Both the position numbers and the translations under genes were made by a program. From positions 126,850-190,849 of the forward strand of contig JANPZZ010000010.1 in the NCBI GenBank assembly GCA_024707305.1: DNA of 64,000 nt, read 5' to 3'. The stretch is from Chitinophagaceae bacterium (GTDB lineage Bacteria; Bacteroidota; Bacteroidia; Chitinophagales; Chitinophagaceae). Of this stretch, positions 1 to 7,720 are shown piece after piece. The notes beneath the pieces are model-generated. The model did not search any database. It saw only the letters and a program-made list of their open reading frames with translations, and was not told the DNA's origin. Each line of letters opens with the position of its first letter. Position 1 is the first letter of the stretch.

Positions 1-322
1 GCTGAACCGAATCACGCTCCGGATCGCAAGTATGTGACAAAATCAAAAAGTCTTTATCATCTTTAAACCGGTCGTACACCTTTCTCATGTTTGTGTTCAT
101 GGTAGGGCAAATACCGGGGCAGGTGGTAAAGAAGTATTCCGCTACATACACTTTGCCCTCCACATCCTTATTGGTAAAAACTTCACCGTCCTGGTTTACA
201 AATGAAAATGACTGAACCACTGAAATGGTATCCTTCATTACAATGTATTTACGGATCGCCAGGAAAAAACCAATCGCAAGTGCTACAAAAAATCCGGTGT
301 AAAGCAGGGCCTTCTTCGACAT
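1..322 (-). CDS. SCO1/SenC family protein (3' part cut by window edge)
   Basis: This is the first ~107 residues of a thioredoxin-fold SCO protein; it has no entry in the ORF track because it runs off the left edge. An N-terminal membrane anchor (LLYTGFFVALAIGFFLAI, residues 6-23) is followed by a periplasmic domain with the copper-binding motif TCPGICP (CxxxC) and then LILSHTCDPERDSVQ. SCO proteins bind copper and help assemble the CuA centre of cytochrome oxidase at the outer face of the inner membrane. The start is ATG at 320-322, about 20 nt downstream of a TAAATTTG -7 box. It is divergent from the MerC-like gene. Confidence 0.9.
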   Translation of the reverse strand, partial: MSKKALLYTGFFVALAIGFFLAIRKYIVMKDTISVVQSFSFVNQDGEVFTNKDVEGKVYVAEYFFTTCPGICPTMNTNMRKVYDRFKDDKDFLILSHTCDPERDSVQ

Positions 323-340
323 AATTGCTCATTTAAAGTG

Positions 341-348
341 CAAATTTA
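341..348 (-). promoter_or_regulatory. TAnnTTTG -7 box for the SCO gene
   Basis: On the minus strand this reads TAAATTTG, a match to the Bacteroidota -7 consensus, placed about 20 nt before the SCO start codon. I see no clear TTG at the expected -33 spacing. Confidence 0.5.
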
Positions 349-396
349 CCACTGCCAGCCCGAATAAACCCGTTATGTGACGGGAGTTTATAAATT

Positions 397-426
397 TTGC
401 AACATAGTTGCCTTTTCCTAACTTTG
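397..426 (+). promoter_or_regulatory. Bacteroidota promoter for the MerC-like gene
   Basis: TTG at 397-399, a 19-nt spacer and TAACTTTG at 419-426 make a full TTG-N19-TAnnTTTG promoter. It ends 8 nt before the ATG at 435. It therefore excludes the longer ORF start at 408, which would lie inside the promoter. Confidence 0.75.
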
Positions 427-434
427 CCAGTTCT

Positions 435-827
435 ATGTCAGTTAGAATTAATTGGGATGCACTTGGAATTACAGCTTCGGTTGCCTGCGCTATACATTGT
501 GCGGTTTTGCCGTTGTTTGCATCCGTGGTACCACTTTTCGGCGTCAATATCGTTCATAATGTGGCTTTTGAAGCCATCATGGTGGGTATTGCCGTGATGA
601 TTGGTGGCTATTCGTTTTATCATGGCTATCACCGGCACCACCATAGTCTGTGGCCCTTTGCCCTCTTTTTGTTGGGAATCTCACTTTTAGTTGTCAAACT
701 GTTTGTAGCACATTACGAAACCTGGTTATTAATTCCCGCGGTATTGCTCATTGTTATCTCGCATTATCTCAACTATCGCATGTGTCGTATTCATGATCAT
801 GCGCATGCAGACGATTGTAATCACTAG
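435..827 (+). CDS. MerC domain-containing membrane protein
   Basis: A 130-residue protein with about four hydrophobic segments and the CAIHC motif near residue 17 (VACAIHCAVLPL), the Cys pair typical of MerC-type proteins. The C-terminus is His/Asp-rich (HDHAHADDCNH), which suggests metal contact. MerC family members move or bind mercury and related soft metals in the inner membrane. Many Bacteroidota carry single MerC-domain proteins without a mer operon, and no merA or merR is seen here, so the substrate is unknown. Its divergent partner is the copper protein SCO. The start is set by the promoter at 397-426. Confidence 0.85.
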   Translation: MSVRINWDALGITASVACAIHCAVLPLFASVVPLFGVNIVHNVAFEAIMVGIAVMIGGYSFYHGYHRHHHSLWPFALFLLGISLLVVKLFVAHYETWLLIPAVLLIVISHYLNYRMCRIHDHAHADDCNH

Positions 828-862
828 CATTTTCCAAATCGCTTTCTCAGTAACTTTAATAA

Positions 863-1288
863 ATGAGAAAGTCAATTTTATCCGCTGCATTTTGCCTGTT
901 GGCAATTGTTTCATTTGCCCAGCTAAATGATGAAACCGCTATTCGCACTATTCTCGACAACCAAACAAAAGCCTGGAATGAAGGCAACCTCGAAAAGCTT
1001 ATGGAGGGTTATTGGGAAAGCGATTCGTTAATGTTTATCGGCTCTTCAGGCGTTACTTATGGCTGGCAAAAAACACTCGACAATTATAAACGCGGATATC
1101 CTAACCGCGATGCGATGGGTACATTAACCTTCAATATTCTGCAAGTGCAACGAATTGCAGACGATCATTTTTTTGTGGTGGGAAAATGGCACCTTAAAAG
1201 AACCGTCGGTGATGTGAGCGGGCATTATACCCTTATTTGGAAAAAAATAAATGGGGAGTGGAAAATAATCAGTGATCATTCAAGCTAA
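863..1288 (+). CDS. Secreted SnoaL/DUF4440-like protein
   Basis: A 141-residue protein with a signal peptide (MRKSILSAAFCLLAIVSFAQ) followed by an NTF2-like fold: ETAIRTILDNQTKAWNEGNLEKLMEGYWESDSL near the start and a C-terminal beta region ending in LIWKKINGEWKIISDHSS. This pattern is the DUF4440/SnoaL-like family. Its members are small cone-shaped domains with varied or unknown ligands, and no catalytic residues can be assigned. A TAACTTTA box 5 nt before the start codon resembles a -7 element. It probably acts in the periplasm. Confidence 0.8.
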   Translation: MRKSILSAAFCLLAIVSFAQLNDETAIRTILDNQTKAWNEGNLEKLMEGYWESDSLMFIGSSGVTYGWQKTLDNYKRGYPNRDAMGTLTFNILQVQRIADDHFFVVGKWHLKRTVGDVSGHYTLIWKKINGEWKIISDHSS

Positions 1289-1293
1289 GGATA

Positions 1294-1524
1294 TCATTTG
1301 GCCTTATCTCTTTTCCAGGTTTTATAAAAATAGCGGAGCAGTAAAAAAAGCGTAACAACTACGATCACCCAATAAATAACTACATAAACAAGAGGCTGTC
1401 CGTATGCAAGTTTGAAATAAATACCGGCAGTCATTGCCGAGAGCAGCCAGAACAATCCGATAGAAACGGTATTAATTATTTTACGGAAGAATTTTGTCAC
1501 TTGCGGGTCCCAGGCGCGTTCCAT
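1294..1524 (-). CDS. Small membrane protein of unknown function
   Basis: A 76-residue protein with two predicted membrane segments (SIGLFWLLSAMTAGIYF and VVIYWVIVVVTLFLLLRYFY) and a basic C-terminus (KTWKRDKAK). I do not recognise the family. It sits 40 nt downstream of the GH25 gene on the same strand and may share its transcript. It ends convergently, only a few bases from the DUF4440 gene. Confidence 0.65.
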   Translation of the reverse strand: MERAWDPQVTKFFRKIINTVSIGLFWLLSAMTAGIYFKLAYGQPLVYVVIYWVIVVVTLFLLLRYFYKTWKRDKAK

Positions 1525-1564
1525 GTTTTAGGTTTTAATTTTTTCGAAGTTGTATTCACTGCTA

Positions 1565-2334
1565 TTAATCTGGAAGCAATAATGCTCTGAAGTCGAGTGA
1601 ATCTCCATAAAAAACGTTGAAGTCAACGGGTTGTGTTATCCCGTTTACGCGTCCCCTGTCGCTATGTTGCCAGAAAACCCAATCCCGTTTAATACGTGGT
1701 TGCCGCCGTTCGTAATAGTGCGCCACCCATAATGGATACGCATCAAATTCATCACCCAGATTTTGTTTATAAAAATCCACGTTGGTATAAATGATGGGTT
1801 TCACTTTATAATGTTGCTCCACCACATCGAGCCATTTTTTCACTTCTTTCTTCAACTGCGCTTTGGATACACCGTTTCTTTGTTCTACATCCAACACAGG
1901 CGGTAAATCACCTGCATCCAGGTTTACACGTTTGATAAAGTTTTCAGCCTGTAGTTTTCCATCTTTCGAAGCAATAAAAAATGATAGGCGCCGCGCACAA
2001 CATTAGTTGACTTCGCTCTTCGCCAGTTGCGTGGAAACTGCGGATCCATATTGCCAATACCTTCCGTTGCTTTTATGAATGCAAAGCCGATTTTTATATG
2101 ACTCACCTGCATTTTCTGTACTTCTTCCCAGGCAATGATGTGTTGGTATCGCGACACATCTATTCCATGTATTTCATATTCATTTGGCATCGGAATGCCA
2201 AACTCCGGATAAGTTGTAAACTTAGCTTTTCTTAATGCCAGCCAGCGATAGCCAAACCATCCCAATGCTGTTAAAAACAACAAGAGGAGTAGGATGGGAA
2301 TGAGCTTTTTTGTTTTTCTTTTACGGGCGGCCAT
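1565..2334 (-). CDS. GH25 family lysozyme, membrane-anchored (frameshifted)
   Basis: Two ORFs join into one protein of about 256 residues. Basic residues and a membrane anchor (LIPILLLLLFLTALGWFGY) lead into a GH25 barrel: HGIDVSRYQ, FAFIKATEG, GAYHF, then PPVLDVEQ, which carries the catalytic Asp/Glu pair, and later WVFWQHSDRGRV. GH25 enzymes are muramidases that cut the MurNAc-GlcNAc bond of peptidoglycan. The frame breaks at an A6 run (1976-1981) that needs seven bases to restore GAYHFFIASKDGKLQAENF. The break is probably a sequencing error, since both halves are fully conserved. Confidence 0.85.
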
Positions 2335-2423
2335 GGTGGGTTGATCCGGTAATTTACAAATTCATCCTTGCTATCGGCTGAATCTGCGAATTATCAAATT
2401 CATAAAATTTCTCGTGCGGATTA

Positions 2424-4764
2424 TTATTCAATGATCCGAAGTTTCGCATAATTGAGCATAATCTTCTTCTCGCCATTTTTTTCAAACTTAACCGTGGCAA
2501 TGGGATTATGCGCAGCCCCTTCCATTTTCATTACTTCCCCAAACCCAAATTTCTGATGCTCTACTTTTTGTCCGGGTTGCAGATTGCTGGTGTCGCTTGG
2601 AACAAAGTCGGCTGATGGAACATGGGCAACGCTCTTTGTTTGTAACGCCGGAGGTTGCAAATAAGTAGGCGGTGCATCTTTTTTGCGGGCAGGCGCACTA
2701 CCAAAGCGGCTCTCTGTGTTGCCAGCACCCCAACCACCTCCATTCATTCGATCGAAAGCAGATGATCCAAACCCAGACTGGTTGCGCATACCACCGCCGG
2801 CAAAACTCCTGTCCACATGCGACTCAGGAAGTTCTTCAATAAACCTGCTTGGTTCATTTTGCACGAGCGATCCAAACTTGTATCGTGTATTTGCGTATGA
2901 AATCCATAAGCGCTCTTTGGCTCTTGTAATTACAACATAAAACAGTCGGCGTTCTTCTTCCAGCTCTTCCCGCGTATTAATGGCCATTGCATTGGGGAAA
3001 AGCATTTCTTCCAAACCGGCAGCAAACACACAACAGAACTCAAGACCTTTCGCCGCGTGAATCGTCATCAGTTTAACCGTGTCTGCATTTTCATCTTTTT
3101 GGTCCGAATCAGTCAGCAATGTAATTTGTTGCAGGTAGGCGCCTAAACTTTTATCTGTTACCTCTCCTTCTTCTGTATCGGGGCTTTCGGTCCATTCTTT
3201 AATGGAGTTCAATAATTCCTGGATGTTCTCATAGCGTTGTACACCTTCCGTACTCTTATCGTTGAACAATTCTTTTACGATGTTGGTATGCTTACCTACA
3301 TGAAAAGCCACTTCATATGCATTTTGCTTTTCAAGCATGCTGGTGAAGCTTTTGACCATCGTCACGAATTCATCAATTGCTTCCAGCGTTGACGCCCTGA
3401 ATCCATGTTGCGCTGCATTTTCCAACACATTCCACATGGGTACATCAAGTGTATTTGCAATCAGCAGTGCTTTGTCAACAGTAGTTTTTCCTAATCCGCG
3501 TGCGGGATAATTGATGATGCGCTTTAATGCTTCTTCGTCTTTATGGTTTACCAGCAATCGCAGATAAGCCACCATGTCTTTAATTTCTTTACGCTGGTAG
3601 AAGCTGATACCGCCATAGATGGTATAGGGAATACCCATTCGCCGCAGGCTTTCTTCAAAAGCGCGGCTCTGTGCATTTGTGCGGTAAAGAATGGCAAAAT
3701 CTTTATTGCTGTAATGATTGCGTAAGCGCTGTTCCTGGATGGTATCCGCCACAAACTTTCCTTCGTCATTATCCGTCATGGTACGCACCAGGCGAATCTT
3801 TTTCACCTTCCTGGTTTTCGGTAAACAGCACTTTTTCGATCTGGCCTTTGTTGCGCGCAATAACTTCATTGGCTACATGAATAATGTTCTGTGTACTGCG
3901 ATAGTTTTGTTCCAGCTTCACTACTTTCACTTCGTCATAATCTTTCTGGAACTGCAGAATGTTTTGAATGGTAGCGCCGCGGAATGAGTAAATACTCTGC
4001 GCGTCATCGCCTACCACGCACACATTCTCGTGCATCGCTCCCAGTAGTTTGATAATCTCATACTGGGCAGGGTTTGTATCCTGATACTCATCGATGAGTA
4101 TGTATTTAAATTTATGCTGGTACTTACTCAGGCTTTCGGGTACATTTTTCAACAACTCATAAAATTTCAACAGCAGATCATCAAAATCCATGGCGCCATT
4201 TTTAAAACAACGTTTTGTATAGGCATCATAAATTTTTGCAATAGCGGGTTTATTGGCGCGCGTATCTTCCTGTTGCAAATGGTAATCGTTGGCATATTCT
4301 GCTGGCCCTACCAATGCGTTTTTTGCAGCTGATATACGATTGTAAACAGTGTTTGGTTTGTAGTGTTTATCGTCGAGTTGCAATTCATTTACCACTGCTT
4401 TTACCACGCTCTTTGCATCGTCGGTATCGTAAATGGTAAAATTGTTGGGATAACCAATACGGTGTGCTTCTGAACGAAGTATGCGTGCAAACACACTGTG
4501 AAATGTGCCGATGTATAAATTGCGCGCTTCACTGTTGCCCAGTACGCGTTCAATACGTTCCTTCATTTCACGCGCTGCCTTGTTGGTAAAAGTCAGTGCA
4601 AGTATGTTGAATGCATCCACACCAGTTGCCATCAGGTGTGCGATGCGTGTAGTAAGCACTTTGGTTTTTCCACTCCCCGCACCAGCTATAATCATCAATG
4701 GACCATCACGGTGCAACACGGCCTCACGCTGCCGATCATTCAATCCCGATAAATAATTTGCCAT
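2424..4764 (-). CDS. UvrD/PcrA-type ATP-dependent DNA helicase (frameshifted)
   Basis: An SF1A helicase of about 780 residues read from two overlapping ORFs. Motifs in order: QREAVLHRDGPLMIIAGAGSGKT (Q motif and Walker A), LALTFTNKAAREMKERI, FHSVFARIL, ILIDEYQDTNPAQ (Walker B), VVGDDAQSIYSFRGA, EQNYRSTQNI, then TVKLMTIHAAKGLEF and RRLFYVVITRAKERL. The C-terminus has the PcrA-like Gly-rich linker and a KVEHQKFGFGEVMKMEG tail. It unwinds DNA 3'-5' in repair and in removing recombinase. One extra base in the run at 3799-3803 causes the break. I start it at MANYLSGLN (4764), where conservation begins, rather than at 4806. Confidence 0.93.
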
Positions 4765-4860
4765 AAAGCGCAAGGTACGAAAAAGCAGGCCCGCTGCCCA
4801 GATCATACAAGCGCAGAATGAGTGAAATTTTTTATTTCTTGTTGAAAAAAATGGCGGGGG

Positions 4861-6411
4861 TTATTTGCGTTTGCTTTGCAAATATTTCTCATGAATAACC
4901 GTCCCCATGGGTTTGCCCAAAACTTTACTTTCCACCCATGAAATGATGTCGAGATAGGCGAAGGACCTTGTCTCAAAACGGTTTTTTTCCAGGTGTTTGA
5001 TTTTTGACAGGAATTTTTCCAGCTCCGGTTTCATCTGACGCGGAGATATATGGTGGAAAGAATGCCTGATAAACCGGAACATTTCTTCTTCTATCACCGT
5101 AAGGTTTTGCATGCGCGCCATAAAGCGGTAAACTGATTTTGTCAAAGACTCCATCAATTCGTAGTTACCCAGTTCAAAATGTGCTAACATGTGCAACAAC
5201 CGCGCGTAGCATTGCAAATCGGTGCGCAGTTCGCCGGTTTCGTTGATAATGCGCTGCAGATAATCAATCGCTTTGTCGTAATTGCCGCTACCAAAATAAA
5301 GTGTGGCGAATTTATAATTCATCACCATTACGCGGTGCGGATCCAGGAAGATGGCATTTTCACGTAACTGTTCTTCAATCCCTTTTACCAGCGACAAACC
5401 TTCTTTGAATGTACCCAGCATAAAATGCTGGTTGATCTTTGCGGTGCTGATATAGATAAAAGCCTGAATGCGGAAGTTGTCGTGTTCCTGCACGCGACTG
5501 GTGCGTGCAAAGGCTTCAAAATCGCGTAAGGCAATGGCAAATGCTCTGTAATTACGCAGATCAAAGTGTGCATTCAACAAATAATGCATCCCTTTAATGT
5601 AGTGGCTGGTTTCAACCCTGATCATTAAAGGCTGCGCACGAAACAAATCCACCCATTTTTGCGCGTAACGGTAGTACTGCAGAAAGTCCTGGCGAATAAA
5701 CGCATCCCAGCAATAACATTGATACAGATACAGTCTTTCATAAAACCCGGTGAAGCTATCCGCATTGGGAGGCAGGTTATCTTTCATAAACGCACGCACG
5801 CCCGCTTCGTCCTGCTCGTTGCGCGCGTGACCATATCGTGTAAACCAGCTAAATAATAACAGGGAAAGATTACTCAGGCGCGCCATTACATCCACGTGCT
5901 CGCTTACCTCATTGGCTTCAATCGCCAGTTGCTCGGCCCGGCTATGGATGCTCCTGGTGGTATGCAGGTTCTCAATCCGCTTCTCCAGCGCCACTACCTG
6001 CGCCAGGAAGTAGAATTTCTGGTGCGTTCGCGCCGTTTCCTTTGCACGCTCCAGAATCTTGAGACTTTGAACGAATAAGCCTTTTTTATACAAAATATGA
6101 GCATAGTCAAACTGCTCATTTAATTGAAGATCAATGCTATCAGCGCTTTTCAGCAACCTTAAACTGGCCAGGATCTGTTTGTACAGGTGCGTTTTAAGGT
6201 TGTAGAGCTGCCTCTTCTCGGTACCCGGTAGTTTTTTTAATAATGACTTTTCATCATATGTGTCCTGCTTATCCAGTGCATCAAATAACCGGATGATTTT
6301 CAGGTCTTCATTAGCCGAGCTTCTTTTGATGTAAAGCTTAAAGTGTCGCTTCTCCGCTTTCTCAAGAGATTTTATCAATTGAAATAATATATCGTGAGAA
6401 CGGTTGGACAT
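4861..6411 (-). CDS. Hypothetical TPR/helical-repeat protein
   Basis: A 516-residue, all-helical, soluble protein with no signal peptide. The N-terminus (SNRSHDILFQLIKSLEKAEKRHFKLYIKRSS) and the repeated helix pairs (AHILYKKGLFVQSLKILERAKETA; FATLYFGSGNYDKAIDYLQRIINETGE; LAHFELGNYELMESLTKSVYRFM) look like degenerate tetratricopeptide repeats. I know of no assigned function. TPR-like scaffolds usually bind other proteins. It lies about 95 nt downstream of the small-RNA promoter but on the opposite strand, so the two are divergent. Confidence 0.75.
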   Translation of the reverse strand: MSNRSHDILFQLIKSLEKAEKRHFKLYIKRSSANEDLKIIRLFDALDKQDTYDEKSLLKKLPGTEKRQLYNLKTHLYKQILASLRLLKSADSIDLQLNEQFDYAHILYKKGLFVQSLKILERAKETARTHQKFYFLAQVVALEKRIENLHTTRSIHSRAEQLAIEANEVSEHVDVMARLSNLSLLLFSWFTRYGHARNEQDEAGVRAFMKDNLPPNADSFTGFYERLYLYQCYCWDAFIRQDFLQYYRYAQKWVDLFRAQPLMIRVETSHYIKGMHYLLNAHFDLRNYRAFAIALRDFEAFARTSRVQEHDNFRIQAFIYISTAKINQHFMLGTFKEGLSLVKGIEEQLRENAIFLDPHRVMVMNYKFATLYFGSGNYDKAIDYLQRIINETGELRTDLQCYARLLHMLAHFELGNYELMESLTKSVYRFMARMQNLTVIEEEMFRFIRHSFHHISPRQMKPELEKFLSKIKHLEKNRFETRSFAYLDIISWVESKVLGKPMGTVIHEKYLQSKRK

Positions 6412-6501
6412 CAGGCAGAAATTATCATGTAATCGGCCACCAGCAAGGGTTTCAGCGAAACCGATGGCCGTTTGGCATGCTCAAAATTGAAATAAGTTGT
6501 C

Positions 6502-6532
6502 TTGAAAGCAAAGATAAGCCTGACTACATTTG
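6502..6532 (+). promoter_or_regulatory. Promoter of the small RNA gene
   Basis: TTG at 6502-6504, a 20-nt spacer and TACATTTG at 6525-6532 form a complete Bacteroidota promoter. Transcription would start near 6539. No ORF begins downstream before the terminator at 6687-6718, so it drives a non-coding transcript. Confidence 0.75.
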
Positions 6533-6538
6533 TATCGT

Positions 6539-6718
6539 AATCGTTCTTACAAATTCATACAGCAGGCAATCGTTGAGGAAAGAGGCAAGTCGTCAGAGGT
6601 CAAAGTAAAGCAGCCTGCGAAACATCCGGTGCTACCGGAATCAGATACTACTTCGAAGAATTTTCATATGGCAAGCAATCGTTAGAGGTCAGTCCGTTTC
6701 TACGGAAGGACCTTTTTT
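6539..6718 (+). ncRNA. Orphan small RNA of about 180 nt
   Basis: The transcript is bounded by a promoter (6502-6532) and a strong intrinsic terminator, with no ORF in it. Visible structure: a long-range stem GCAGGC (6562-6567) with GCCTGC (6613-6618), a hairpin TCCGGT-GCT-ACCGGA (6625-6639), and the terminator stem. Three related segments occur inside it: GGCAATCGTTGAGG, GGCAAGTCGTCAGAGGTC and AGCAATCGTTAGAGGTC. The first two lie in the loop of the long stem, the third just before the terminator. The length resembles 6S RNA, but I cannot see the closing stem of 6S, so the class stays open. Confidence 0.65.
6687..6718 (+). terminator. Rho-independent terminator of the small RNA
   Basis: GGTC-ag-TCCGT-ttct-ACGGA-ag-GACC followed directly by TTTTTT. 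The two stem blocks pair perfectly around a symmetric internal loop. Confidence 0.85.
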
Positions 6719-6860
6719 CTTTTAAAGGCACGCCAAAATAGTGAAAAAACCTTACCTGTCAACTTTTTATCATCTTTTTTTTCAGGCACTCTCAGTTTTT
6801 GGCGCCGGTCATCCGGTTTTATGTTCAAGCATTTCAGCCAAATTCTATCTTAGCTGCTAA

Positions 6861-7715
6861 GTGCAGCACATCGAATTTTTCCATATCGACCATTTCGACC
6901 GGTATTATCACCGGGTTCCGCCTTCGGGTCCATTATCGCATTTTATCGAGTTTTTTTGGGAAACCAGGTTTGAAAACCTTTGGAAAGCCTATCCAAGAGG
7001 ATTTTCTGATGCGCAGTTTGCCAATATTGGTTATACCTATATCATCAACCTGGGGACCCCCTTTGTGATGCAGGTGAGCGATAAAAAGTTTGCGATGAAA
7101 ACTGACGGGTTCCTTCCGCGCTACAATCCTATTGAATGTTTTCACAAACCCGGCAATCATTTGTTTGGAATTAAGTTTCGCATCTCTCCAGTGATATTTG
7201 AAAAGAAAGTAGATTTTTCAGAATACCACGATTATATCTTTCCACTCAGTTACCTGATGGATGTTTCTGTATTACGAAAAGTAAAAGAAGCAGGATCGTT
7301 TGATGAACGTACTTCCATTCTTTCCAATTATTTTCTTGGTTTGCTGAATGAATACGATGGAGCCACAAACCCGGTACACCTGGTGAGTGAGATACTGGAA
7401 GAAAGTTTTCAATCCAATAAATTCACTGTTTCAATTGAAGAGCTCGCTACAAAAAACAATATCTCTTCGCGCACGCTCCAGCGTTATTTTGAAATGTGTA
7501 CCGGCATCAGCAGTAAACAGGCACTGCAGATCATGCGCATTCGCAAAGCGGCAAGCCACTTAGCCAACTCTCCCGAAAACTTTGACCATAGCATTTATGG
7601 CTATTACGATCACAGTCATTTTTACAAACACCTGAAACAATTTCTCGACAACAACACGCTCAAACAGAAGAACCCGCACTTAAAGCTTTTGAAAAACCTG
7701 AAAGGGGTTCAATAA
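6861..7715 (+). CDS. AraC family transcriptional regulator
   Basis: A 284-residue protein beginning with a GTG codon. The N-terminal ~150 residues form a ligand-sensor-like domain of the DUF6597 type (YYHRVPPSGPLSHFIEFFWE..., then FGIKFRISPVIF). The C-terminus is an AraC helix-turn-helix pair: VSIEELATKNNISSRTLQRYFEMCTGISSKQALQIMRIRKAASHL, then the shorter second half GYYDHSHFYKHLKQFL. The second helix-turn-helix is a little divergent. It may control the adjacent convergent outer-membrane gene, but nothing in the sequence proves that. Confidence 0.85.
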   Translation: MQHIEFFHIDHFDRYYHRVPPSGPLSHFIEFFWETRFENLWKAYPRGFSDAQFANIGYTYIINLGTPFVMQVSDKKFAMKTDGFLPRYNPIECFHKPGNHLFGIKFRISPVIFEKKVDFSEYHDYIFPLSYLMDVSVLRKVKEAGSFDERTSILSNYFLGLLNEYDGATNPVHLVSEILEESFQSNKFTVSIEELATKNNISSRTLQRYFEMCTGISSKQALQIMRIRKAASHLANSPENFDHSIYGYYDHSHFYKHLKQFLDNNTLKQKNPHLKLLKNLKGVQ

Positions 7716-7720
7716 TTCAG

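Noticed and set aside
408-434. Upstream start of the MerC-like protein
   Set aside because: The ATG at 408 lies inside the promoter (397-426); the start at 435 fits.
6539-6718. 6S RNA, tmRNA or RNase P RNA
   Set aside because: Length fits 6S, but the closing stem and central bubble are not visible; no tmRNA tag frame or RNase P core is present. Left as unclassified.
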